From Lethocerus indicus (taxonomy: Eukaryota > Arthropoda > Insecta > Hemiptera > Belostomatidae), in contig JACDQD010000103.1 of assembly GCA_019843655.1 (NCBI GenBank), positions 6,510,001 to 6,574,000 of the forward strand: a stretch of 64,000 nt of DNA, read 5' to 3'. This document shows positions 13,473 through 26,759 of the stretch, in pieces (within the stretch, counting starts at the first letter, position 1; every line of letters begins with the position of its first letter). Below the pieces are notes generated by a model that worked only from the letters and a program-made list of their open reading frames with translations, was not told the origin of the DNA and did no database searches. The translations under genes and the position numbers were made by a program.

Positions 13473-13989
13473 CTCCACATGATTACAACCGGCGGCTACA
13501 TTCCACAAAGTCCCCCCCTTCCCCACTCTCGAAATACACCTCGAGTTTTCACCGAAAACAACCCAATTTACAAGGCGGGGAATTTTCCGATGCGAAAATG
13601 ACTCGGACGTCCCATCTCCAAAGTGGTGATGGAGGGGGGAGGTCCTCGTTTCCCGCTCAAAAATCCATCGCCCACTCGGACCCCGGCATTCCTCGAGGGC
13701 AGGACTGGAATTCCCAACCTTCGTAATAATGGCACAAATTATTGTTAAGAATAGAAGCGTAATGCCACCGGCTTCACAAAGGACACTTTTACTATTCGAA
13801 AGTTCCCAATTAAGCAATTTCTATTCCGATGTAACGACCTAAAACAGGACTTGGGTGGCGATCATCTTGTAAGAACTAATTTATAAGTGAGAGGCGCCTA
13901 AGCTAGTGTGTACTAAAAAAGTGGCCCGGTGGATGTAAAGGGAGCGAAATTTTTCGACCTTCGCCGGCGGTTCTTAGAGGAGGAGTAAC

Positions 13990-14040
13990 GGTCCGAGGCG
14001 CACGACGCCCGATAGCCTCGACGAGAACAAGCCTCGGACC
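13990..14040. other. perfect 10-bp inverted repeat
   Basis: GGTCCGAGGC at 13990-13999 is exactly complementary to GCCTCGGACC at 14031-14040, with a 31-nt G/C-rich spacer. It lies between the two CT tracts. It could fold as a stem-loop in RNA or be the remnant of a foldback element. Confidence 0.45.
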
Positions 14041-14391
14041 CGCGTTTCTAAACCGTTCCCTTAACTTCTTCACACCGGGTCAAAGCGTGGGGGTGTGCCG
14101 CGATCCTTTTTCGGGATGGATTAATAATTAATTTACTTTAATTACCCTCGGTCAATCCTCAGCGCACTAAACTACTAACTACACCACATGGCTCGGAGTC
14201 CGTGCTGTCGAGAGCGGATGTCGTGTGGCTGCGTTTTCCACTTGGCACATATACGATACGCGGTATGGGACTGACGCGCGGCACTCGTCTATCCTGGGCC
14301 TAACACCACTTTCGGGCGACTGGCAGTGGCGACAGCTCGGCGGCCGGTCTGAGACTGGCGGGTCCCAGACACGGCACACTGCCCCCCTCTG

Positions 14392-17280
<2,889 letters not shown>

Positions 17281-17289
17281 TCAATGAAG

Positions 17290-17356
17290 TATAAATGAAG
17301 TGGTTCACCGTAGGGTAAGATTCAGTGCGGCCGACCGACGATGCGTACCGGGACTG
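17290..17356 (+). promoter_or_regulatory. candidate core promoter (TATA + Inr + DPE-like)
   Basis: TATAAAT at 17290-17296 is followed by an initiator-like TTCAGTG whose A lies at 17324, 34 bp from the first T of the box. At +28 to +32 from that A the sequence is GGACT, matching the insect DPE consensus RGWYV at four of five positions with exact spacing. A consensus 5' splice donor follows at 17365. This is the best promoter layout I found. It is inference from motifs only; the TATA spacing is at the long end of the usual range. Confidence 0.35.
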
Positions 17357-17370
17357 GGCCGCAGGTGAGT
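17324..17370 (+). other. possible short first exon with splice donor
   Basis: If transcription starts at 17324, the donor GCAG|GTGAGT at 17361-17370 would close a 41-nt first exon. GTGAGT is a strong donor match. An ATG at 17341 would give only eight codons before the donor, so the exon may be a leader or part of a non-coding RNA. No downstream exon could be assigned. Confidence 0.25.
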
Positions 17371-17911
17371 TATTCCGGGATGGAATTGTAAATCCCGTGG
17401 CCCCGGGTATGAATACAGGAATCTGTTTTATTCGATCCTATTAAAATACTGGCTGTTGCCGCGGGATAGAGTTTTTCTTCGCTGTAACTGTGGGGCCCCG
17501 CACATCTGTCGCAACCACCCGCCCTTCTCCCCACCCCCCTCAGCGGCCACCAACACGGTGCCACTAAAATTTAATTGCTTTTCAAAGTGAAAAAAGGTAG
17601 AACTGAAAGCGGAAACATATTCAGTTCGGAAATATTACGGGATAACGTTTTCCAATCCGCATCTCTCTTTATTCTAAATCATATGCTCATTTTTAATTTT
17701 AAAATGTTTCAATCTGTTGAAATTAACTTGGTCGCATTACTCGATATTAAAATGTTTTTAAATTTTTACTACAGTGAACAAATAACCTCGCACCTGTTTA
17801 GTGTTCGAACCGTGGACATTTGAACACTAAAAGTTGGCCGAGACTGCCGAGTTCATTCGAGGTAATGAAAAATAATGTTAGCATTCATGAAATTCAGGTT
17901 TAGGCCAGTGT

Positions 17912-17940
17912 GCATGGCCCATGAGGGGAATGGGCCGTGC
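17912..17940. other. 11-bp hairpin
   Basis: GCATGGCCCAT pairs with ATGGGCCGTGC across a 7-nt loop, with one mismatch (G-T in RNA). Function is unknown. Confidence 0.4.
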
Positions 17941-18503
17941 CCAAGGGTAGAAGAAATATTTTAACCGAGTTTCTCCGGCTGAGATATATGCAGTGTGGTC
18001 GCTAGCCGGTACAAATCACTACCATTTATCGCACCGCTCCACCGAGTTACCCGCCGCCCAGAGTTTCCCAACACTAAACACAGGGGATTTTTCAATAGCC
18101 CTCAGTATGATTAACAGTGGGTATCCGCGGAACAGTTCATAGAACATTGGAGAGACACGCACGTATATAGAAATTGCAATAATTGGGGTATTACGAGTGG
18201 ACCACCAAACAGGTATCTAATACATAAATAGCATGTAAAAACACACTGAATACATGAAATTGTGGCGCTAGTTACGCATAGAGTGTCCGGGGGGCGCCAG
18301 AAGTCAGATGCAGGGGGATGGAGCTGAAAAATATTAAGCCGGTACATAGCTAGTGTTAATTAGCCTGGTCTGGAGGGAGCGAAGGCTCTTTCTCTTCTCG
18401 ACTTACCCCGGAGCCGGCCCTTTTAATTAAATCCAAGTTCCAATGGGGCAAAAGCCGCCTTTCCCCCATCCCCTCCCCGGAGCTTTTGTCTGCAACGGCC
18501 GGA

Positions 18504-18520
18504 CATTGGTCACACCAATG
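18504..18520. other. 7-bp hairpin with inverted CCAAT boxes
   Basis: CATTGGT, loop CAC, ACCAATG. Pairing is perfect, giving CCAAT on both strands 3 bp apart. Confidence 0.35.
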
Positions 18521-20232
18521 CTGGGTTAAAACAAACCAGTTTTTTTGGCCTAAGCACCGTCTCGGTGAAAAAGTCTCCGGTTGACAAAACGTTCGATCGA
18601 ATATTTTCTAAATATTTTTAAGGCACGTATTTTTGGGTTCAGAGTTCCAACAATGGGAGAACGACAATTCAACTCGGGATATTTATGCATATCGTCATAA
18701 CAGAGCAAAATGGTTGCTATCTTAGTCTATTAATTATTTATGAAATGCGACATAAATATAATCCTCATTTATAAATTTCAATGGGTCATATTTTCTATCT
18801 AAATGAATACAACCGTTGATTGTAAATTTCTTCCAGCCTTTTAGTGGACTCTAGTATTTATCTTTACTTGCTGATTTATATTTTCGAACGAACTGGATTA
18901 CTGGATAGGATCGAACTATAAGTTCGATTCGTCCACTAAATGGGTGGCGTGTATTCTGAGCTTTCCCACGAGCCAGACAGAACACCATTTCCCACCGTTC
19001 GTTCTATACAACCAACAGACGCCCCTTTAAGCGGAAGTGGTCACGAGAAGACGCTTGCAAACAATGAGGGTGTGCCCGATCAGCGCATAGTAATAGAACT
19101 AAGTATTGCCGCTGAACGGCTTCTCCTAGTAGTGTGTGAGTTTTCGAAAGTGTAATTAAACCTGATAGAATTCGCTAAACAACCTAAAACTGGAAGTCAG
19201 TATTTTCGACCCGAGAGTACAACTTGCATGGACAAGGTGACGGATTAAATATATACAGGAAATAATTGCAGGGCCAGTAAAAACTTATCAGTGATAAGCA
19301 GGGATGCTGTGCAGACTGGAGCCGCATTAAAATGAAAGCTCCGCCAAGTCTTAGTCTTATCTCATCCCGGAGTTATCTATCCCAGGAACGGCCTCGGCGA
19401 TAACTCTATCGAGACGGACAATAAACACTATTGACAGTCACCCACTTGGAAAGAGAAACAAATCAGCCGATTGATTACCAATCGCTGAGAGAAAGAATGT
19501 ATTATGGGCTTACGAGGACTCATTTCAACCCGCGTTTATTTCAATATTTCAATTGCATCGATAAAATTATTATTGATTGAATTTGTATTTGTATAGAAGA
19601 GAAGAAACAACCCTAGTGAATCTGCATAAACAGATGATTTGCAAATAATTTACCCTATCCCTCGATGTGAATGTAGTGTGGGCCCACGTACTACTCAGGG
19701 CACGTTAAGTTCAACAAAAATTCAGAACACGCCGACATGTAACACTCCAAAACACATCCACAAGTCAGGGTTATCTCTGCCTCGGCCTTTCCACTGAAAT
19801 GTACGTGCTTGAAGCACTGCGAATGGAGTGAAATGCATTTGAAGGGCTCTTATACAATCAGAAAACCCAAGAAATGGAATTACACTAGAATGGAATCGAG
19901 AGATGGTGTTTCGTCTTTACGCCCTCCGTGAAGAAGGACCTACCCACGCCGAAGGACCGCTAAGAGAAATTATACACATAAAAATAATAAATATACACGA
20001 ACTAATAGAAACGGGTCCTTCAGTGGAAAATCTCAGAACTTTTTCTTTCGTAATCGCCATTTGAAGCATCGTCTCAAAATCGAATCGCGCCGTTTGCAAA
20101 TTAATTTTACCCGAGATAAAAAAAGGGCCGAAGGGGCGATGAAATATTGGACGTTAATTGATGGGCCGGCCCTCCGGAGAGAGGCGTCGCGAACCCGGCC
20201 AAATACCAATTTGACGGCTGCTAATTGCCACA

Positions 20233-20250
20233 GTGGGTCAAACGACCCAC
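20233..20250. other. 7-bp hairpin
   Basis: GTGGGTC, loop AAAC, GACCCAC. Pairing is perfect. No U-run follows, and nothing ties it to a gene. Confidence 0.35.
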
Positions 20251-20625
20251 AGTAATGGCCTTCACAACTAGCTCAATACTGACGGGAAAATAGATTTATA
20301 ATTCAGTTATAATTACTTTATCGTTTTCAGCGTGGGAGAACGGATTATTTTATTCGAGGAAAATCCTATGGAGTCTGCGAATAAAGAAGGTCAGCTACCA
20401 ATAAATCTTCGCAACTCTTAGTGCCTCGATATACTTACATTATACTATACGCGTTTTCGAATAAAATTTCGCAGAATCTAGAATTATAATTTTGAAGTAT
20501 TAACATATGTTAATGTTGGTAAAATGTTATATTGTATTTATTATACGAGTAATCAATTAAAACGCAATGTTTTCTTGAACGAGTGAAGACAATGTGCTAC
20601 TAGGGCCTAGACACTAAAAAAAAGT

Positions 20626-20650
20626 AACCGAAGTTAAGCACCGGTAGGGG
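20626..20650 (+). ncRNA. 5S-rRNA-like fragment
   Basis: ACCGAAGTTAAGCA matches, as I recall it, the loop A/helix III part of animal 5S rRNA (ATCACCGAAGTTAAGCAAC), and CCGGTAGGGG continues roughly like the CGTCGGGC that follows in 5S. Neither the 5' nor the 3' half of 5S is present. If real, it is a 5S pseudogene scrap or part of a 5S-derived SINE head. Confidence 0.25.
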
Positions 20651-20923
20651 ATCCAGTAACCTGAACCCCGAAACCCCTCTAGTGTTAACCGCATTAGATT
20701 GGGCAGACAGAATCGGATATTGTTTGCACCAGTTAAATTCTCTCACAGGCCTTAGCAGAAATGAGCACGGAGATTCTTGTCCGAAAAAAAAGAAAAAACA
20801 GTGCAGGCGTTTAATCCTATCTGCGAAAACACTCGTTAATAAAACGAGTTTTACCTTTTACCCGGCAGGATAAACGCCGACCGTTTTAAAGTTTTAACCG
20901 ATTAAATATCCTAGAGGTCCGAC

Positions 20924-20954
20924 AATGTAATTACACAGCGAAATGTAATTACAC
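20924..20954. promoter_or_regulatory. pair of TGTAATTACA palindromes
   Basis: The 13-mer AATGTAATTACAC occurs twice with start points 18 bp apart. Each copy holds the perfect palindrome TGTAATTACA around a TAATTA homeodomain core. Two identical palindromes at about 1.7 helical turns suggest paired homeodomain binding or a local duplication. The binding role is inferred. Confidence 0.35.
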
Positions 20955-21672
20955 TCGTGAAAAGATCCTATTAATTGTATATAAAAGAGACAGTAAAACT
21001 GTGGTTTACGACAAAAAACGTTTAAAATGTTTTTTTTGGCTGCAATTGTTGAAGAACAAACTTTTTAGTCCTCGCACTAATCCTATCAGTGACTAGATCT
21101 AAAATTCTGGAGTTTTTCTCCGTAAATGGAGTCCCCAATATAAACTTACTCCGCGTAAAAAATGTATATTTTGCAGAGTTATTGCCAAAGATTGAAAAAT
21201 ATTCGCTGCAAATTATGATAAATTATACAGAGAATACTACAGTAATATTTCACGATTTCAATGTGATTCTTTTCTCCAAATGAAGTTCCTCCATATATAT
21301 CCGTATAGAATTAACAAGAATTGCTCCTTTTATTTTTGAGTATTTTTTAATTTTCATACGATATATCAATAATGAAAGTGTTCAAACACATGTTGGGCTG
21401 AGCTAAACATCTTGTGACCACCAGATTTTCCAGCTCTTTCAATTCTTCTGGTACCCTGCGTACAGGATGCTTAACGGAGGTTATATTGAGATTATACCTA
21501 CGGACGACAAAGAGAAATCCTACAAATTGAAATAGTTGAGCGGGTAATTTTTGTAATTCTGATCAGTACGCCGAAAAAAATATATGAAGGTATCGCACCA
21601 GCCACATGGTTTTAAATTCTGTAAATTGACCAACATTCGGCCACAAAAGTACAACGGATGCCTGGAAATGAG

Positions 21673-21861
21673 TATATAAGAGTGAGATTAATTCTGCGAG
21701 GACATTCCAGCGCTCAGACGCACCGAGGGTACAAGTAATAAACTGCGAATCAACTTATGTACTTGGAGAAGCCAAGAGAGACACAACAGGTTAAATTCAA
21801 GGTAATGGACGGACGTCTGGACCAATGTACCGTTGGTTCTACGCAACGGAGGCCCCAATAA
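21673..21861 (+). promoter_or_regulatory. promoter-like site with a 34-codon frame
   Basis: TATATAAG (21673-21680) lies 31 bp before the A of ACATTC at 21704, one base off the insect initiator TCAKTY. The first ATG downstream (21757) opens 34 codons (MYLEKPRETQ...) ending at 21861, with possible donors CAG|GTTAAA and AAG|GTAATG inside. The peptide is not recognised. It could be a short first coding exon or coincidence. Confidence 0.2.
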
Positions 21862-22530
21862 ATTCCTTCCGCGTGTGTCCTCAGGAGTTACACGTTAAAG
21901 CCCGGCAACGGAGATAACTGCGTCGTTGTATGTCTCTTTCTTAAATTCCGCGCGATTAAGTTTCCCATTGGTTCCTTGGTTCTTTGTTTTCATAAGAAGA
22001 ACCGCCGGATGGGCCTACGGGTCCTGTTTTTTGCGAAGTAATTGCCGGCGTTATTTCCAACAACAATCCAAACCACGTACAATGGAAAGCTCAAATTGGG
22101 CCGACGAGAGATTGAATTAAAAACGAAAAAAAACACTATCATTAACTGCTGCAAAACCCCAATTCACAAGCCAGAATATAGTAATATTTTTGGCCTAGAA
22201 TTAATCCGTAATTGACTGAAATTCACATCAAAACTTACATTTCAATGGATGTCTTCCAGTTCTTATATTTCATTGTTTCAAATTTAAACACAAATATGGG
22301 TTGGCATAAATTAATTACAGACTCTTTTAAAGATCGGGCCTATTTTACACGTTGCATGCATATAACAATGTATAAATAAAAAACAAATTACCAAATTGAA
22401 ATGTCTATTTCGAACTTATTAATATCGGGAACAATAAGGCGCAAAAGAGAAGTACGAGTGTGATACGGCGGTAAACAATTGGGTCAGACTGCCGGATAAT
22501 ACGTGAGGATTATGTGATGATAAAAGATAA

Positions 22531-22562
22531 GGGGGCGGCGGGGGTTGATAAGGGGGCGGGGG
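22531..22562 (+). other. strong G-quadruplex motif
   Basis: Four GGGGG runs at 22531, 22540, 22552 and 22558 have loops of 4, 7 and 1 nt. The motif is built from two direct copies of GATAAGGGGGCGG, indicating a short duplication. A stem-loop follows at 22584-22606. Confidence 0.65.
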
Positions 22563-22583
22563 CCACTTAGCGAGGTCCCTGAG

Positions 22584-22606
22584 CCAGATAAGCCACCCTT
22601 ATCTGG
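22584..22606. other. 9-bp hairpin after the G4 motif
   Basis: CCAGATAAG pairs perfectly with CTTATCTGG across loop CCACC. An alternative pairing of GAGCCA (22581-22586) with TGGCTC (22611-22616) would compete with it. The GATAAG core is a GATA-factor type site on both strands. Confidence 0.4.
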
Positions 22607-23119
22607 GTCCTGGCTCGCGACGCCAGGGTTACACAAAGATATATTGAGGCGGACGACCATATCTGATATTGGAAAAAAATGTATTCTCTCGATTATTATC
22701 AACAATGAACTCAACCACCATATTAGGCGAGTACTCGAGAAATGGGATTAACCTAATCTTGGAAGAATTAGGTCAAATTATTTTTATGACAAACGTCTCG
22801 GCGCTAGTTTTTTAATGACGGAAAATAAAAACTATAAATTTCTCCTTTTTATATTTTTAACACTCACTCCTTTTCAAAACTCACATAAAATAACTTATTC
22901 TTACCGGTTATGTTGATAACTATCGGGGTAATAATATGATTGTAAAAGAATCACCGGCACAGTCAAAACTTCACGCTTCTGTTCCGCCTATGAAAATCGG
23001 GCACGAACTTTAGAAATTACCCAATATATTTTAAAGACTACTTTACAATAAGACCGCGGGGCTTATATCTGAGTGACTTGAGACGACACGGGAGCATAAA
23101 CGAAAGAGCTTCCACAACT

Positions 23120-23239
23120 ATGAGGCAAAGCAGTCTGCTCCTGCTGATAAGTGCAGCCAACAATAAATCCAGGCCCACCACTAAATTGCCAGCAATGAAT
23201 CTTCGTCGGGCTCGACACTGCTCTGTCCCCGGGATCTGA
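23120..23239 (+). CDS. possible 39-codon ORF with hydrophobic start
   Basis: ATG at 23120 opens MRQSSLLLLISAANNKSRPT and ends RARHCSVPGI before TGA. The first 13 residues look like a short hydrophobic leader and the rest is basic. It is far shorter than typical insect neuropeptide precursors and has no recognised family. It could be a first coding exon, a small secreted peptide, or chance. Included only because of the leader-like start. Confidence 0.1.
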   Translation: MRQSSLLLLISAANNKSRPTTKLPAMNLRRARHCSVPGI

Positions 23240-23691
23240 CGCCCCGCGGTGCCAACAAACTGTAACCGGGCAGTAAACCTAAGCGGTTTCAGTTTTCACT
23301 GACATATTATTCCCGTATGCGCCAGTAGGCCCACGGCGAAGAAGAGAACATTGGTTCGTAGCCGACAGGCAGGTATATCGAGACTGACGAACTATTTAAA
23401 CGTAATACATTATTATGCACTTTAATGTAGACTTGACTTCGTAAAGTTACCGCCGCCGATATTTTAATCCAGATATTGAGCGTAAATTGAATACAAACAT
23501 TATTAAATTACTTTCCCGTGGCCATTCAGCAAATGGGACATGTCAATGCGCCGGGGGCCCCGAATATTAAAATAGACCCGATCTATAAAAGTGGATCTCA
23601 TAAAATAGTCATCATTACAGAAAGCTTATTCGAGTTTCTTGGAAGGGTCCACCCCCTGCATTATGAATATTTCATCAAGGGAGAGGGGAGC

Positions 23692-23732
23692 CAAGCGCCC
23701 CCGGAATTCAGAGGGGGCGGGGGCGGGGGCGT
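23692..23732 (+). other. G-rich tract that can fold as hairpin or G4
   Basis: CGCCCCC (about 23697) can pair with GGGGGCG at the start of a G5-C-G5-C-G5 run (23713-23729). With GGGG upstream at about 23685 the plus strand has four G-tracts. Hairpin and quadruplex folds would be mutually exclusive. Confidence 0.35.
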
Positions 23733-23769
23733 CATTTTACAAACTTTGCCTCGTCCGGTCAATTGATTT

Positions 23770-25320
23770 TGGAGGAACAATAGTTTGTCACAATTCTCCA
23801 GTCACCCGAATCGTTCGGCCGTGTACTTCGTCGACGGTTTAACAGCTTCGCGACAAAACGGAAAGGATTGCAATTAACATATTCTAAGAAATGTATTTCC
23901 GGTGAATGTGTGTTTTCGTCTGTCGGTCGGACTAAGTTCTAGTTGAAGCCTGAGGGCCCCTCTAGGAGTGTGAAAGCAACGAGTAGGAAGAGGGGGGGCG
24001 GGCGGTGGTTTATGCCTAGGGCACGCCATCACCGCGATCTCATCTAAATATGGGAGAGTCAGGCGATGTGGCGTGTCACGGCAAGGGGTGCTTGGCACGT
24101 AGGGGGGGTTAGGCGCCCCCCACTATTAGGCACCTCCCCATCCCCCTCTAATTTGCTTTTATTGCCCCTTCCCCCACCGCCGCAAAACAAAAACCCCATA
24201 CACCAAGATGTAATTCACTTGCAACGCTCGGCATTCGGAGCCCGACCGATTTTTCTATGCATACGAAACACCGCCTCCCTGACCGCCCCGTTTATTGGGC
24301 GTTGTCTCTGGAAATAGGAACCTAAAAGGAAAACGGAATTACTAATGTTCCTAAGAAATAAAATCGGAAGAATAGGGAAGTCCGATATACAATTTAAAAT
24401 CCGAATACAAACAGTTGGTATAGGCAATAAAATTAATTTACAGGTATAGTTCTTGTGACTTGAGTAATGCCAACCCTGCATATCTTCAGTAATTTAAAAA
24501 AGATGTTTATACGTAGGCTTCGAACCGTTTTGAAACGTAGACAGGAATTAATCAACGATAGGTATGAAACTTGATCGATCCGAACAGGCCGGAAATAAAC
24601 ATAATGGCTCCGCGGCTCCATAAAATGGGAAAACAACGGGACGGCCCTATAAAACAACAGAATGGCCGAAGGCTAAAAGCGGACAGTAAAGAAGGAACAA
24701 TGGATTTCGACATGAAATCGATTCCTGTAAGACAGGCAACCCAGTTTTCGTTAGGGGGCCCGCCCCCACTACTCCATTACAATTTTGTAACAAAATGCGT
24801 CGACCCAAACCTTATTTTATTAACGATTATTCATCCGAATTACCGTGACATTATAAATTTTTTATAATTTCACATCACTATGTCGTAGTACCGATCGGTT
24901 ACCGTGTTGAATAGTTTTATCTCTTTTAATTGTTAAGTTATAAAAAAATGTAAATGCGAAATTTGTAAGGAAATGTTTGAGTCAGGACATAACAATAACT
25001 CCCATTTTCACGTGGGAGTCCTCTTCTTGTCCTTATAGTATATAACAGGGTTCAGAGATTGACTGTCGACGCTATATACATCTTCTATTATAATAATAAT
25101 AACGATATAATTATGGAAGGGAAGGATTGAATGGAATGGGGATTAATGAACCCGCCCGTAAGGTAAGCTGAGTTTTTATACCTCGCCCACCAGTTATCCA
25201 TATTCTATGGGGGGGAACTTCAGAAAGGCACCGTAAATTCCGCAAATTAGAGCCGGGCCGGATTTATTTCTAACCCCCGTCTCGACGAAGTTTTTCCATT
25301 TACTTATCCTCGTATCTTTT
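23770..25320. other. gene-free stretch
   Basis: No recognisable gene. Frames of 74-98 codons (for example 24571-24867) have no known domains. C-rich patches lie at 24110-24190. Confidence 0.6.
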
Positions 25321-25337
25321 TTAATATAAAGGGTATT

Positions 25338-25340
<3 letters not shown>

Positions 25341-25380
<40 letters not shown>
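25341..25380. repeat. (GA)n microsatellite
   Basis: A pure GA run of about 40 bp. A second shorter GA/GGGA run follows at 25411-25442 after 30 bp of AGATGAGAT-like sequence, so both probably came from one longer purine tract. Confidence 0.95.
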
Positions 25381-25385
<5 letters not shown>

Positions 25386-25410
25386 ATTGTTAGATGAGAT
25401 GAGATTCCGG

Positions 25411-25458
25411 CCGAGAGGGAGAGAGAGAGAGAGGGAGGGGGGCGGCCTTGGGGAAGGG
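25411..25458 (+). repeat. GA/G-rich tract with a G4 motif
   Basis: GAGAGGGAGAGA passes into GGGAGGGGGG, then GGGG and GGG by 25458. It is a purine microsatellite ending in four G-tracts that satisfy a quadruplex pattern. Confidence 0.6.
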
Positions 25459-26005
25459 TAATAGAAATTTATAATTCAGGGTGGACGGGTGGAAATCGGA
25501 GGGGGTATTTGTAGCCCTCCCCCGCCCCCTGCGAGGCAATGCCTATTAACTCCCGAGTCGCCCCCCTTTGCACACAAGTCCCTAAGCCTTAAATTCCGTC
25601 GGTTTCATCCGACCGGAAGAATCGGGATACATTCCGGGCTATTTATCGCGGAAATTCGGTCCGGTCCCGGGACAGCCAGAAATACAGGGGAAGTGATACG
25701 TCTTGCGGAGGAGAATATTCCCCCCCCTTTTCTCATTCTCCCGGATGTTATCCCCCTTATTATCGTTCGCATTAATTTGAAAGATTTAGAAGCCACGTTT
25801 CTTATTATTCGGTTGTTTATTACTACGAGAACAGTATAATACATGAGCGCCAGCACACAGATAATAGATTTCGGCACATCTAATCTGAATAATAGAAACA
25901 GTGAGTGCTTTTTTGGAATTTCTCTACAATCAAACAGATAGACATTTTCTTTACGGCATCCTGGTTGCACTGTTACTTACTTCAATTGTAATGTAGGGGT
26001 TTTCC

Positions 26006-26007
<2 letters not shown>

Positions 26008-26065
<58 letters not shown>
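26008..26065. repeat. (AT)n microsatellite
   Basis: An AT dinucleotide run of about 58 bp, followed by an A-run. Confidence 0.97.
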
Positions 26066-26070
<5 letters not shown>

Positions 26071-26739
26071 ATTCTAATAGAGATGTTTATGTTTTTCGTT
26101 TCGTAATGGGAGCGGATAATGCAGTAGGCGAAGTTGCTTATACCTCCGTCCTCTATTTTTCTTTCAGTTTGCCCGATGTAGATTCCTACGTACGTCCCGC
26201 GTTATTTTGTGCTCGGTTTGTGTATGTCCTGTCGTTGGGCGTTCACAATCGTCCTTCGATCTAATGGAAATATTAGCCTGTTGTAAGGATTGTGATGGTT
26301 GTGGAGGTACTGGGGGATTAGCCCCAGGTTTGAATCGGTGGCTGGGGTCGAGGATTACAGGGTGTGGTTGAGAGGCCAGGTAGAGGCATTCCACCGGTGG
26401 GATGAACACCTGCCCCAACACCCAATACTCCCCCCTCCACCCCACCGACACCAATCTCATCCCACGCAACTGGGGTAGTCAGGCTCTCATGCCCACTGTC
26501 CGGTATTCCACCACGGACATCAATTTCGTCAGCCGTACAAAGCCCAGTCATTCAACGCACTGTGCATTTTTCGTTATGAAACTATTGTCACAAGGCAGTC
26601 GCGAGTTTTTACCGGTAGGATGATTGAAGAAATCTGTCTGCGGATACGGAATATCCCAGAGCCATTATAACAGCCCCAGTGCGGAGAGCGCGCTTAATCG
26701 GCAACCGAAATACCTATGGCGAGAGGCCGAAACCTGTAT

Positions 26740-26754
26740 AGCTGTTGAACAGCT
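26740..26754. other. 15-nt palindrome
   Basis: AGCTGTT, central G, AACAGCT. Arms are perfect. It contains ACAGCT/AGCTGT E-box-like half sites. Confidence 0.3.
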
Positions 26755-26759
26755 GTGAC

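Larger units (their letters stand above)
17941..20625. other. gene-free stretch
   Basis: No recognisable gene. A compact hairpin CATTGGT/ACCAATG with a 3-nt loop lies at 18504-18520; its arms are inverted CCAAT boxes. Another, GTGGGTC/GACCCAC with loop AAAC, lies at 20233-20250. Confidence 0.6.

Noticed and set aside
18911..18932. AAGTTCGATTCGTCC, B-box-like
   Set aside because: No A box or arms of a tRNA around it.
20978..20987. TATATAAAAG TATA-like string
   Set aside because: No initiator at the expected distance and no downstream frame.
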